A stretch of 64,000 nucleotides of DNA from Dimorphilus gyrociliatus. Lineage: Eukaryota; Annelida; Polychaeta; Dinophilidae. The position numbers were made by a program, and so were the translations under genes. Of this stretch, positions 51,550-63,102 are shown in pieces. Position 1 is the first letter of the stretch. Every line of letters begins with the position of its first letter. The notes beneath the pieces are model-generated. The model was given only the letters and a program-made list of their open reading frames with translations. It made no database searches and had not been told where the DNA came from. The stretch covers positions 2,528,504 to 2,592,503 of the forward strand of contig CAJFCJ010000003.1 of the NCBI GenBank assembly GCA_904063045.1, written 5' to 3'.

Positions 51550-52504
51550 TTACTGTATCGTGCATAAAGAACTTCGTTGTGAAGATAGCGGTCTACTTGG
51601 TCCCCTTACCCCTACCGAAGGCACTATCTCCGCTTTTACGACTGGCTGTGAAGAGTCAAGGTCTGCTTTGGACAATTTTACGTTCAAGATTTCAGCAGCT
51701 ATCCTCTTAAAGCATAAATTAACCTTTAAAAAATTTAGATATTTATATATAAATATTTCAGCTGATACATTTAATAATTTATATTTAAAAATATCTATTT
51801 GTGTAAAGTATTACCGAATCTCCAGTTTTAGCTGAGACAAAATGCGAGCTCATCTTATGGTCTTTTACGAATTGCATATGCTTATCTGGTTTAACAACTC
51901 TTAAGTGTTCTAAATCAACTGTGTTAAAAAGAAAGTGATACTATTTACTTCATCAAGTGTTTACCGCTGTTGTATAACTAACCTTTGTTAGCAACTAAAG
52001 CGAAATGAGGCATTTTAGCGTCCCTTTTTGAGCTTATTAGTTTTTCCACTTGTACCTTCCAATCACTCAAATTTTCAAAGCTATTTGCATTTGTAATATC
52101 ATAGACTAGTAATACTCCATTAGCACCATAAATGTATTTGTCTAACATCTCTCCACCTAACGTTTGACCTCCAATATCCCATACTTGAATTGTCACATGA
52201 ACATTATTTGGTAAGACAATTCTTTTCAAGAAGAAATCAACTCCTACTGTTTGTTTATATAGTTTTCCAAAGGATTCACCCGAATATCTTGTTGAAATTG
52301 ACGTCTTTAAAGAAAAAATTATCTATATTATAATTTTATTATTGTCTATAACGATGACATTTTCATCTTCGTTTACTACTAAATAATATTAATAATGTAT
52401 TCAAATATTTTTACAACAAGAAACATTACTTTTCCTGAAGCTCCATCGCCCAATATAACAATTTTTACTTGTTTGTCGGGACTTTCTTCCTCTGAGTCTG
52501 ACAT
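51550..52504 (-). CDS. RAB28: Rab28 small GTPase
   Basis: Four exons: 52504-52430, 52304-51983, 51918-51815, 51723-51550; phases 0, 1, 0; 224 residues (human 221). G1 is GDGASGKT, split after the Lys codon. G3 is the Rab28-specific WDIGGQT instead of [27 protein letters not shown] (G4) and SAKTG (G5) follow. It ends in CTIQ, a CAAX box, where most Rabs have double cysteine; human RAB28 ends CAVQ and is farnesylated. Known roles are in ciliary and photoreceptor trafficking and the BBSome. Its start is divergent from the SH3 gene at 53110, with a 605-bp shared spacer. Confidence 0.95.
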
Positions 52505-52589
52505 GATCAGATTTACCTCTACTACAATATCCTATGCAAAGGTTTAGGTATAGTTTGGGTAATCGCCCAGGTGACTTGACGCCATATTG

Positions 52590-52624
52590 ATGACGTAAAA
52601 GTGAAGGTGGAAATAGGCGGGAAA
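52590..52624. promoter_or_regulatory. RAB28/Dlish-like divergent promoter words
   Basis: A CRE-like TGACGTAA at about 52590 and an E2F-like GGCGGGAAA at 52616-52624 lie about 90-120 bp upstream of the RAB28 ATG. Function is inferred only. Confidence 0.3.
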
Positions 52625-53109
52625 ATTTAAAAACGTTTTATCAAACGAATAAATGCGATAGTAATGTGTTTATCATTAGGACTTTTATGAATATTAACTT
52701 AACATTTTAAGACATAAAATATTAAAGCAATAACTATTTATTATAACTAAACAGACAAATATATAGATATATATACTCATACAGATATGTTGAAATCTTA
52801 ATATACATATATTTATATATCATTTCATTATGTAATTCTTTAATTAATGAAAGTCATCCCTGAAGGGATTTACGAAAAATAATAAAAAAAACTATTTCAA
52901 GTCGAGAGTTTGAGCTGTACAAATAAAATTTTTATAGACAAAAGTGAAAGTCTCCTCCTTTTGAACAACTGCCGCCACTGTTTAATGGTTGAATAGGCCT
53001 AGTCTACTTTATACTATGAATATTTTGAAAGAACGGAACTGCCATAGTGAATTCACGTTTTATACAAGCAGGTGCTATATATTTTTAATTGAAAAAGGCT
53101 GCCAATATT

Positions 53110-53923
53110 ATGGCGTTTCTTTGCCCAGGAAAGCTATCTAGAAGACGTAGACGCAAAGGTTTGTTTGTTTTGCTTGTTGTCCTAGGAAAAGAAAATTGAT
53201 CAATTCGACTTATTTATGGCAGTGAACGATTTTTGGGATGCTCCTGGTAGAATAACAGGATCGTCAAGCATTGATACATTGGTAAGGGTTGGTTTAGAAA
53301 AGGAAAAAGGTCTCAAGCCTGAAAGAAATATGATAGTTCTGCAAGATTTTTCCCCTTGTGGTCCAGATGAAGTACGAGTCAATAAAGGACAATTTGTCAA
53401 TGTTTTATACACTGAAAGAAATTGGGTTTATGTGATAACTGATCATGGTGCTGAAGGTTTTATACCAATTAATTATTGTGCCCCAAGAAAACAGTATCCA
53501 TTGATGGCTCATACGGAAGCCTTATGCGGAGTGAGAAGTCCTACTTCCAGCGGAGAGGGCTTCGGTAGCCCTTTGAGCTTACAGCGATCCGCTTCACTTC
53601 CCTCAATAACGGATAACCAGGTGTATGATCAGCAAGCAAATTCCGTTTATCAGAATGAGGATGTAATTGAAGAATGGAAGTCACGCCACGCACGAAATGT
53701 CGCCGCCCATCAAGAGGAAGTATTTGAAAAAAAGAACTATGGAACACATCGAGTATTATATAACTATAGAATTAATTATGAAAACGACGTTCAAGTAATG
53801 ATAGGAGACACTGTTTTAGTATTAAATATCGATGATCCCGATTGGTTTTGGGTTCAGAGAAAAGATAAGGAAGAGGGTTTCGTACCTGCTTCTTATTTAA
53901 GCCCAGGTAAACCAAATTTGTAA
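53110..53923 (+). CDS. Dlish: Dlish-like SH3 adaptor
   Basis: Two coding exons, 53110-53158 and 53223-53923, phase 1, 249 residues. The 64-bp intron ends at the CAG that overlaps an in-frame ATG GCA GTG, so the start at 53216 is probably false. The N-terminus MAFLCPGKLSRRRRRK resembles the fly Dlish N-terminus as I recall it, and the run GRITGSSSIDTLVRVG just before the first SH3 domain also fits. SH3-1 is at about residues 53-102 (IVLQDFSPCGPDEV to GFIPINYC) and SH3-2 at about 192-246 (VLYNYRINYENDV to GFVPASYL). Fly Dlish has three SH3 domains; I see two. In flies it links Fat/Approximated to Dachs in growth control and planar polarity. Cys5 is a possible acylation site. Confidence 0.72.
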
Positions 53924-54600
53924 ATAAAAAAGTCAAATCTTTTAAAGAAATAAAACTTAATACACAGATCCTTCTGCGCGATTTTCAAGCGGAAGTGATG
54001 AATACGTAAGATTGAAAAGAGAAAACAGCGAAGAAGATAACTTATATCACTGTAGACTTGTTACTGTATCATGAACCATTCATTATTTCAAAAAATGTGT
54101 ATATTATAATAATTTATAGCTTATTACTATTTGAGCACCAGAAAAAATTATGAGAAACCAATGAACTTTTCGAATGTTAATATTTTCAAAATTATTAACT
54201 TTTTTCCTTGATATTAAGTATTAAGCTAATTAGCAATAAATTAATGTTGATACTATGGACTATTACTCATTTATAGATTAACTTTTATTCGAATAATCCC
54301 TGTTTTCTTATGATATTAATAGGTCAACTAAAGTTAATTCTTAACTTTCCGGTGTTGGCAAATCGAAAGAATGTTTTACACAAAGGTCTAATTAGTATCT
54401 TCCAATTGACTAAAAATATATTTACTTTTAGTTATCAAAAGCTAGTAAAAATTCAATAGACCAAATAAATCCATCCTCTGCTAAAATTTATAAGGCAGTA
54501 ATAACAAAGAAACTGTAAAATAATACTTAAATATTAAAGTTAATAGTACTCAATCCGTGAACCCGTCTAAAACCAGACTTTGAGATGAGAAAACAAGCTT
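53924..54600. other. spacer, no gene seen
   Basis: About 680 bp of AT-rich sequence between the Dlish-like gene and the RPL8 promoter. An AATAAA-like word shortly after the stop (near 53950) may end the Dlish-like transcript. Confidence 0.5.
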
Positions 54601-54601
54601 G

Positions 54602-54634
54602 CTTCCTTTTCCGGTCTATCAGAGAGACGAGGAG
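54602..54634 (+). promoter_or_regulatory. RPL8: RPL8 TOP-like 5'-UTR exon
   Basis: A pyrimidine tract CTTCCTTTTCC begins at 54602, as at the 5' end of terminal-oligopyrimidine ribosomal-protein mRNAs. A strong donor GTGAGT follows at 54635, and the matching acceptor ATCAG ends at 54845, 13 bp before the ATG. This suggests growth-dependent translational control. Confidence 0.55.
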
Positions 54635-54858
54635 GTGAGTTTTTCGAAATCGAGGAATATCTACGATTTAAAGCCTTAATATGAAAAAATGGCTATGAAA
54701 ACCTTCGTAGATATTAATAATCTAACGTCTGAATGTGTTTTCAAAGTTAATTACAACTCAATTGTTGAAATCCTTCGAAAATAATATTCATATGAAACAC
54801 ACGTCTCATACTTTCAGTCAACCTTCTTTATTTTTTCCCCATCAGTAACTAGACCGTA

Positions 54859-55951
54859 ATGGGACGAGTAATTAGAGCCCAGAGAAAGGGCCGAGGATCG
54901 GTCTTCAAAGCTCACACTAAAAATCGCAAAGGTGCCGCCAAATTGCGCCCGGTGGACTTTGCCGAAAGACATGGATATATTAAGGGTGTTGTAAAGGTAT
55001 AGTTATTTGCAATTTTTTGAAAGCATTTTTAAAATAATATTTTTAGGACATCGTTCACGATCCTGGACGTGGCGCTCCTTTAGCTAAAGTTGCATTTCGG
55101 GATCCGTACAGATATAAGATGAGAACTGAAACATTCATTGCTGCCGAAGGAATGTACACTGGACAATTCATTTATTGTGGAAAGAAAGGTAAATTCTAGC
55201 TTATGATTCCTTTCAATTAAAGTATCCTTGCTAATTGCTAGCCTCTCTTCACATTGGTAACATTATTCCAATCGGTCAAATGCCTGAGGGTACAGTCGTT
55301 TGCTGTCTTGAAGAAAAAACCGGAGACAGAGGCCGATTGGCTAGATCATCTGGAGGTTATGCTACTGTTATTTCCCACAATACTGATACCAAGAGAACCC
55401 GGGTCAAGCTCCCATCTGGAGTAAAGAAAGTTGTACCATCATCAAACAGAGCTATGGTTGGTATTGTATCCGGTGGTGGAAGAATTGACAAACCAATTTT
55501 GAAAGCCGGTCGGGCTTACCATAAATATAAGGTTAAGAGAAACTGTTGGCCTAAGGTTAGAGGTGTTGCCATGAACCCCGTTGAACATCCTCACGGTGGT
55601 GGTAACCATCAACATATTGGTATGGCTTCGACTGTTCGTCGTGATACATCAGCTGGACGAAAGGTATGTCATATTTATTTTTAAAGCCAGCAGATATACG
55701 AGCAGAAATTTTTGCTCACATTTGCTTTATTTTTATGTATGACGAAAAAAACGACTTTTATACTTCTGTAATCATGTGATGATTGTTTAGAGGCTGTTAC
55801 TGACACTCAACAACATCAATAATATTTAAATATCGTTTAACATTATTTTTAATTCACCATTCAATTTCAGGTCGGTCTTATTGCCGCTAGACGTACTGGA
55901 AGATTGAGAGGATCCAAACAATTAACTGGAAAAGCGGCTAAGGAAGATTGA
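54859..55951 (+). CDS. RPL8: 60S ribosomal protein L8 (uL2)
   Basis: Four coding exons: 54859-54996, 55047-55188, 55242-55663, 55871-55951; phases 0, 1, 0; 260 residues (human 257). [20 protein letters not shown] at the N-terminus and the conserved run [18 protein letters not shown], including the histidine that is hydroxylated in other species and lies near the peptidyl-transferase centre, identify it. Introns are 50, 53 and 207 bp. The coding part is richer in GC than the surroundings, as expected for a highly expressed gene. It converges with the coiled-coil gene, with only 96 bp between the two stop codons. Confidence 0.98.
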
Positions 55952-56047
55952 GCTTAAGATTTCAATACAAATTTTGTTTGTGACTAGAAATAAGTATTTA
56001 TTTTCCGATTAAAATTTGTACAAACGCAGGGCAAACAAATATTTAGA

Positions 56048-56849
56048 TTAAAGTCTCGATGATGCTTTGTTAACTTTCGTTTTACCTAAATTTAATCGTT
56101 CAACACCTTCCCAGCTCTTGCCAAATTTCCCCCTAAATTTAAAAACGTCAAAGGGATCTAGAAAAATCTAGAGAAACTAAACTTCATACCTTTGTTCTTT
56201 TAAATCTCTTCTTGGGTTAAATATGGACTGCAAGTCAATTCGTTTTTCATTTAAGAGAAAATCTACATTTTGACCATTTAATATATCTTTTAGAATATTG
56301 TTGAAGTTTAGTCTTTGCTCTCTGCCCGTCAATCCTAGGCTCCATGCTGAGGCATATTCCTTCATAATTTCATATCCTTCGTTACTCAGCAAACGATCAA
56401 CATTCCATATTTTTAACATTTCGCACTGTTGTTTAAGTGATCCAAGTTCTTGTGTTACCATATCTAGTTTAATTTCTGCCTCAAGAACAACTTTGCGTCG
56501 GTTCACAAGCTCGTCTCTTGCTCCCCGATAGTGCATTTCAATCTCTCGAAGCTTCGATTGTGTCTCTTTCGCCTGATCTTTTAAAGTTGATATCTAGAGT
56601 TAAATGCTTTGCAAGGCATTTTTACTGGAAATTAAAATACAAACTTCATTATCTACAAGATTTTTTAACTCTTCCACTTCGATGGTTTGATCTGTTGCAA
56701 GTTATTTTCAAATTTAACATTATGTAAAAAAATATGTGGAATAAGAATTGAAAAATCATTTGAAAAGGACTTTTTTCTTCTATTTTAGCACCTAATTGAA
56801 TCCGACTTAGTGCCCCATTAGCAGATGTTAGTTTTGCAAGGTATGACAT
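56048..56849 (-). CDS. unknown coiled-coil protein
   Basis: Four exons: 56849-56792, 56691-56645, 56593-56190, 56132-56048; phases 1, 0, 2; 197 residues. About residues 20-95 form a long coiled coil rich in Leu, Glu and Lys (EELKNLVDNE, LKDQAKETQSKLREIE, MVTQELGSLKQQCEMLK). A second helical part and a basic tail (GKFGKSWEGVERLNLGKTKV) follow. No signal peptide or membrane span. I do not recognise the family; size and layout would fit a small kinetochore, augmin or centrosomal subunit, but this is not supported by a specific motif. The start is head to head with SF3B3. Confidence 0.7.
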
Positions 56850-57510
56850 TTTTAGATAGGACTTTTCTAGGTGGTATTAGTAATTTGAAAATGAAGATGA
56901 TGTCAATTTACGAGCGCGACTTAAAAATCGAAAAAACGGGTAAATAGATATAATCTGTATGTTTTATTGAGAATAGCGTCTTTTTGTCGTTGCCTTCGCC
57001 AGGAAATCTTTCATTATCTAGCTTGTCGTAGTAAAATCGATTAAATAAATTAATGCATTTTACTAAATAAGCTGCAATCAATAAGGTAACATTTATGAAA
57101 TATTTATTCGGAGTGTTCTTTTAAAGTTGTCATAGGACAGGGCGATATTGGCGGAACTATCTGAAGCGGGTGCAAGATTATTCGTAGAGAGAAGCTTTCG
57201 ATATATGTGTTGCCGCTTGAAATGTATGTTAACTCGTTGTTCATTCGCTAAATACTGAACTATAGCCAATCACATCCTAGCTTACAAAAATATTTTGCGT
57301 CTCCACTATCGCTCACAACTTCCGGTTATTCCCTTCGTGTTGAGGTTTTTTGTGTATCATTGCAGACGAATCTAACGATTGCCGGGAATAATTAATATGA
57401 AATAATCTCCCATAGTAATGAACCTTGTTATCGTATTTTTATTGGATTATTTTTAGAGTAGTCCTAGGTCTTATTGGAGATATAATATTTCGTTCTTTTG
57501 CAGATAAACC
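56850..57510. promoter_or_regulatory. bidirectional promoter region, coiled-coil gene and SF3B3
   Basis: 660 bp between divergent start codons. It contains a CCAAT word (AGCCAATCAC near 57263) and an acceptor at 57501-57503 seven bases before the SF3B3 ATG, so SF3B3 has an untranslated first exon here. The exact donor is not clear. Confidence 0.45.
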
Positions 57511-60500
57511 ATGCACCTGTATCAACTAACCCTACAACGGGCAACGACAGTAACTCATGCCGTCCATGGCAATTTCTCGGGGAATAGTAAACAACAAGAA
57601 ATTATAATATCAAGAGGAAAAATTTTAGAACTGTTAAGACCAGATCCTAACACTGGAAAAGTTCATTCACTCCTTACTCACGATGTTTTTGGTGTTATTC
57701 GTTCCATGATGCCCTTCCGTTTGGTTGGTGGATCGAAAGATTTCCTCATAATTGGATCAGACTCTGGCCGAATCGTAATCTTGGAATATCTTCCCACAAA
57801 AAATCAATTTGAAAAATTGCATCAAGAAACTTTTGGCAAAAGTGGCTGCAGAAGAATTGTGCCTGGCCAATATTTGGCAGTTGATCCAAAGGGAAGAGCT
57901 GTTATGATAGGAGCTGTAGAAAAGCAAAAATTGGTATATATTTTAAATAGAGATGCTCAAGCCAGACTAACAATATCTTCGCCCCTTGAAGCTCATAAAG
58001 GTAATGCTAAAACATGAAACCGCATTCTGGTTGGATATTTGTAAAAATTCTCCATTCCTTTTATATATCTGTTCTTCTATTATTTTAGTCTAACAAATGT
58101 ACCATTTATTCTCTAGGTTCAACATTGGTTTATCATATGGTTGGTGTGGACGTTGCTTTTGAAAACCCCACGTTTGCCTGTTTAGAAATGGATTATGAGG
58201 CCGCAGATAACGATCATTCAGGACAAGCAGCACTTAATACTAAACAATCGCTCACTTACTATGAATTAGATTTAGGCCTCAACCATGTAGTAAGAAAGTT
58301 TTCGGAATCACTCGACGAACACGCGAATCTTCTATTGCCTGTTCCAGGAGGAAATGATGGACCAAGTGGTGTTTTAGTGTGTGCTGAAAACTATGTAACA
58401 TACAAAAAGTGGGGAGAGCAGCCTGATATTCGATGCCCAATTCCGAGAAGAAGAAACGATCTAGACGATCCTGAAAGAGGAATGCTGATAGTTTGTGCGG
58501 CAACACACAGAACAAAACATATGTTTTTCTTCCTTGTTCAGACAGAACAGGGTGATGTTTTTAAACTAACTCTGGAAACTGATGAAGACATGGTTACAGA
58601 AATGAGAATGAAATATTTTGACACATTACCTGTTGCCGCGGCTATGTGTGTTCTGAAAACTGGATTTCTCTACGTAGCTGCTGAATTTGGACAGCATGCG
58701 CTTTATCAGATTGCTCACTTAGCTGATGATGAGGTATAGAAAGACTAATATTTATTAACTAATAATTATAACATGAATAACTATTTCAGGAGGAGCCTGA
58801 GTTTTCGTCTAGTATGCCTTTAGATGAAGGAGATACTTTTTTCTTTGCTCCAAGAGAATTAACTAATTTAGTTTTAGTTGACGAAATAGACTCTCTCGCA
58901 CCTTTAATACACTCCGCCGTTGCTGATCTTGCAAACGAGGATGCTCCTCAAATTTACACAGCTTGCGGACGAGGTGCCAGGAGTTCATTAAGAGTATTAA
59001 GACACGGTTTGGAAGTGACTGAAATGGCTGTCAGCGAATTACCAGGAAATCCCAACGCTGTATGGACTGTTCGAAAAAATAGTCACGACCCATTTGACGC
59101 ATATATCATTGTATCCTTCGTGAATGCTACCTTAGTTTTATCTATTGGTGATACTGTTGAGGAAGTTACTGATTCTGGTTTCTTGGGAACAACGCCCACA
59201 TTGGCTTGTTCTTCATTGGGAGATGATGCCCTTGTTCAGGTAAATCAGAAAAATTCTTTCAAAATCATCGGATCATACAATATAAATCTTTAAAAAATTT
59301 AGGTTTATCCTCATGGAATTCGTCATATAAGAGCTGATAGAAGAGTTAATGAGTGGAAGACTCCAGGAAAAAAGGCTATTTCTAAGTGTGCTTTGAATGA
59401 ACGCCAAGTCGTTATTGCACTTTCCCACACGGAACTGGTTTATTTTGAAATGGATTCTTCAGGACAGCTAAATGAATATACTGAAAGGACTAATATGCCC
59501 TCTGATATTGTATCTATGTGTCTATCAAAAGTTCCCCAAGATGAGCAGCGTTGTCGATTTTTGGCTGTGGGCTTGTCAGATAATACCGTTAGACTTATAT
59601 CTCTGGATCCTCATGACTGCCTATCACCATTGGCAATGCAGGCTCTACCTGCTCTGGCTGAGTCGCTTTGCATGTTGGAAGTTCGATCAGATCTTGGTGG
59701 AAAAGATGATTCAGCGCCAAGGTTCTTTTTTTCGAGTAAAATCATAGAAATTTTTTAAATTAGAAATATTTTTTTTCAGATTGATGTTAAATATGGGACT
59801 ACACAATGGAGTTTTATTAAGATCACAAATTGATAGAGTAACAGGTGATCTATCAGACACTCGCACAAGATACTTGGGCTCGAGACCAGTGAAGTTATTT
59901 ACTATAAAAGTACAAGGACATGGCGCAGTTTTAGCAGTATCATCCAGATCTTGGCTATCATACTCGTATCACGGAAGACAACATTTAACACCTCTTTCGT
60001 ATGAAGCTCTTGAATATGCCGCAGGATTTTCGTCTGAACAGTGTCCTGAAGGTGTTGTTGCAATTGCAACGAATACTTTAAGAATTTTGGCTTTAGACAA
60101 GTTAGGTGTCGTTTTCAATCATGTTTCCACGAAATTATCACTTACTCCTAGAAAATTTGTTCTTCATTACGAGACTTGTCAAATTGTCCTTATTGAAACG
60201 GACCATAATGCCTATACGGACGAGGTTAGAGAGCAGAGGAAACAACAAATGGCAGAAGAAATGGTAGAGGCCGCTGGAGAAGAAGAACAACAATTAGCAG
60301 CTGAAATGGCCACATCATTTCTGAATGAAAAGTTGCCTGATGTGGTTTTCGGGAGTCCTAAAGCTGGCCTAGGTTGTTGGGCTAGTCAAATAAAAATTAT
60401 GAACCCATTAACTAGTTCAATTGTATCAACTGTACAATTGCCTCAAGATGAAGCTGCTGTATCATTGGCTATGCTAAAATTTACTGAAAGAGGTGGAGAA

Positions 60501-61508
60501 ATGTGGTTTGTTGTTGTAGGCGTAGTGAGGAAGTTGATTCTTGCACCGAGATCCAGTGAGAATTCATATCTCCTTACTTATGCTCTCTTAGATAACTTTT
60601 CAAGATTGGAATTAGTTCATAAAACTCCGGTGGAAGATAATCCAAGTGCGATGGCTCCATTTGAGGGAAGACTTTTGGTTGGCGTAGGAAAGCTTTTAAG
60701 AATTTATGATTTAGGGAAGAAGAAACTACTTAGAAAATGTGAAAATAAACATTTACCCTATCAGGTATCCCATGAAATTAAATTCACTTTTCGATGATTT
60801 ATAATATTGTTTTCTTAACAGATTGTTTCAATTACATCAATGGGATCACGTATTGTGGTTGGAGACGTTCAAGAATCTATTCATTGGTTGAGATACAAGA
60901 GAAGAGATAACACCCTTAACATATTTTGCGATGATACAGTTCCCAGATATATAACTTGTTGTGCTTTGATTGACTATTCAACAGTTGCCGCCGCCGATAA
61001 ATTTGGAAATATTTCAATTCTTCGATTGCCAGCAGATGTAAATGATGACCTTGACGATGATCCAAGTGGCCAGAGAGCTTTGTGGGAGAGAGGTGTATTG
61101 AATGGTGCCCCACATAAACTTGTCTCCGTTTGCGAAGCTCATATAGGAGAGATGGTTACATCATTACAAAAATCAACCCTTGTTCCAGGGGGTTCTGAAT
61201 GTATAGTTTATACGACAATTTCAGGAGGTATAGGGGTACTGGTTCCGCTTACCTCACACGAAGATTACGATTTCTTACAGCATCTAGAAATGCACATGAG
61301 ACAAGAATCAGCACCTCTCTGTGGGAGGGATCATCTAGCATTTAGAAGTTATTATTTCCCGATACGTAATGTTATTGATGGTGATTTATGTGAAATGTAT
61401 TCATCGTTGGATATTTCGAGACAACAAAGTATCGCCTTGGAATTAGATAGAACACCAGCTGATGTAGCTAAGAAATTGGACGATATGAGAACGAGGTTCG
61501 CCTTTTAA
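57511..61508 (+). CDS. SF3B3: splicing factor 3B subunit 3 (SAP130)
   Basis: Six coding exons: 57511-58000, 58117-58733, 58790-59239, 59303-59721, 59780-60764, 60822-61508; phases 1, 0, 0, 2, 0; 1215 residues against 1217 in human. The protein is nearly colinear with human SF3B3: [83 protein letters not shown] and the C-terminal [12 protein letters not shown]. It forms three beta-propellers of the DDB1/CPSF-A type and is part of the SF3b complex in U2 snRNP, where it helps recognise the branch point; it is also found in SAGA-type complexes. Introns are 55-116 bp. No missing segment is seen. Confidence 0.98.
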
Positions 61509-63100
61509 AAGTTACATTTTGTTATGTTTATAATGTTATATATCTTTAAGACATGCCTCTTGTTTTTGTATATCTATGTGTAATGTAATAAAAATCGTAG
61601 CAAACATTTTGTGCATTATTTCAAATGAACTGTCTACGGTCAATATCTCTGATATAATACGTGACTTCTTTTATACACGTAGAAAAGATAAATAAAATTA
61701 TTGTAACCCTTCAAAAATAAATTTTTTTATTTTACTGATTGATATTATTAACTTAAACTTGAAATGAGAAGTTGAAACCCATTGTATCATCTCTTCTACT
61801 GAGCACAGTCGAGTTCCGTAGTTCAATATCATTTCTTTAATATTGACTATTTATTGCTTTCCAAACAGCTTTTCGCTTGTTCTATTTTTAACAATGTGGT
61901 GGTTTAGGTCAACAGTTTCTCTTTCCCTAGGTAATGTTTTTTCCAATGACCTGGTAACAAGTCGTCTTTGCTATTCAAACCCAACATTAAAGTCAATGTG
62001 GTTGCTTTATTCAACAAAAAAAGTATCAGGGTAGTTGTTTTTGGTATATTCTATATAAGAAAGTAGTTGCTTAAATGCTTAAATGAACATAATATAAATA
62101 TATATAAATACTGTATATATTATAAAATATCTATAACTATAAATTATATATATCATTAACTTTTTTATATATAGCTGTTTTATTAAATTGGCAAATAGAG
62201 GGTGAATAGTCAATAATTGATCTTTTTTTTTTGTTCATTATATGGCATCAGTAATGAATAAGAAAAGATATTCAATTGACTATCTATCGTATTTAGATAT
62301 ATTTTATTATATAATATCGATATATAGATAGGAGGAATTTGGAAATATAGTTTTTTTATTCGATTTTCAGATTGCCTAGGAATACTAGTATAGGCTGTAA
62401 TTAAGTACCTAACCAATCAAAGTTAAAAATATCACGTGACTTATCTACTCAACCGCTTTCAAGTCCAGGACGTAGCTTAAACAACAAATTGTCAAGCCAG
62501 TTATTGAAACCTGAAAAAAAAAATCAGTAAGTATTATATAAATTTTTTGTAACATAACAAAAATTATTTTTTGATAATATAACAAAACTACTGTAAATTA
62601 TAAAGAACTTTCAATTATAATTAAGTATTATATATATACTGTATATATATAAACATGTATACTATATAGAGAAATATCAGTGAAATTTATATTGTAACAT
62701 TGATAATTTTATATAATTGTTTTTCTCCTTCGGATTGAATTTGAATAAAAATTAAAAAGAGGAAAATTAAAATATAAATCTTTAATTGTTCGTTTAAATC
62801 GAAATGAATTCTTTTTATGTTATTATTGTAGATTCGATTATAAAAGAAGAGAAGAGAGATATAAGATATGTGTTTAGTATATATTAAATATACATTTACA
62901 ACTTGATTTAAATATATACAGATTGTATATATATTTAACAAGTAAAAACTTCATAGAAATACAATTAGGTATTTATTACTAAAATATGAAATATACATAT
63001 ATAAAGTATATATATATACACTGTATTTATAGATATTATGATGTAGATAAAATTGGTTTTAATTAATCTCACCTCTTTTTTATATTCTTGCTAATTTTAG
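61509..63100. other. spacer between SF3B3 and the last gene
   Basis: No gene seen. AATAAA at 61587-61592 is the likely SF3B3 poly(A) signal, 79 nt past the stop. The second half is dominated by TA runs and TATATACTGTATATA-type palindromes (62110, 62635, 63010). An acceptor at 63098-63100 shows that the promoter and 5'-UTR exon of the last gene lie in or upstream of this stretch. Confidence 0.55.
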
Positions 63101-63102
63101 AA

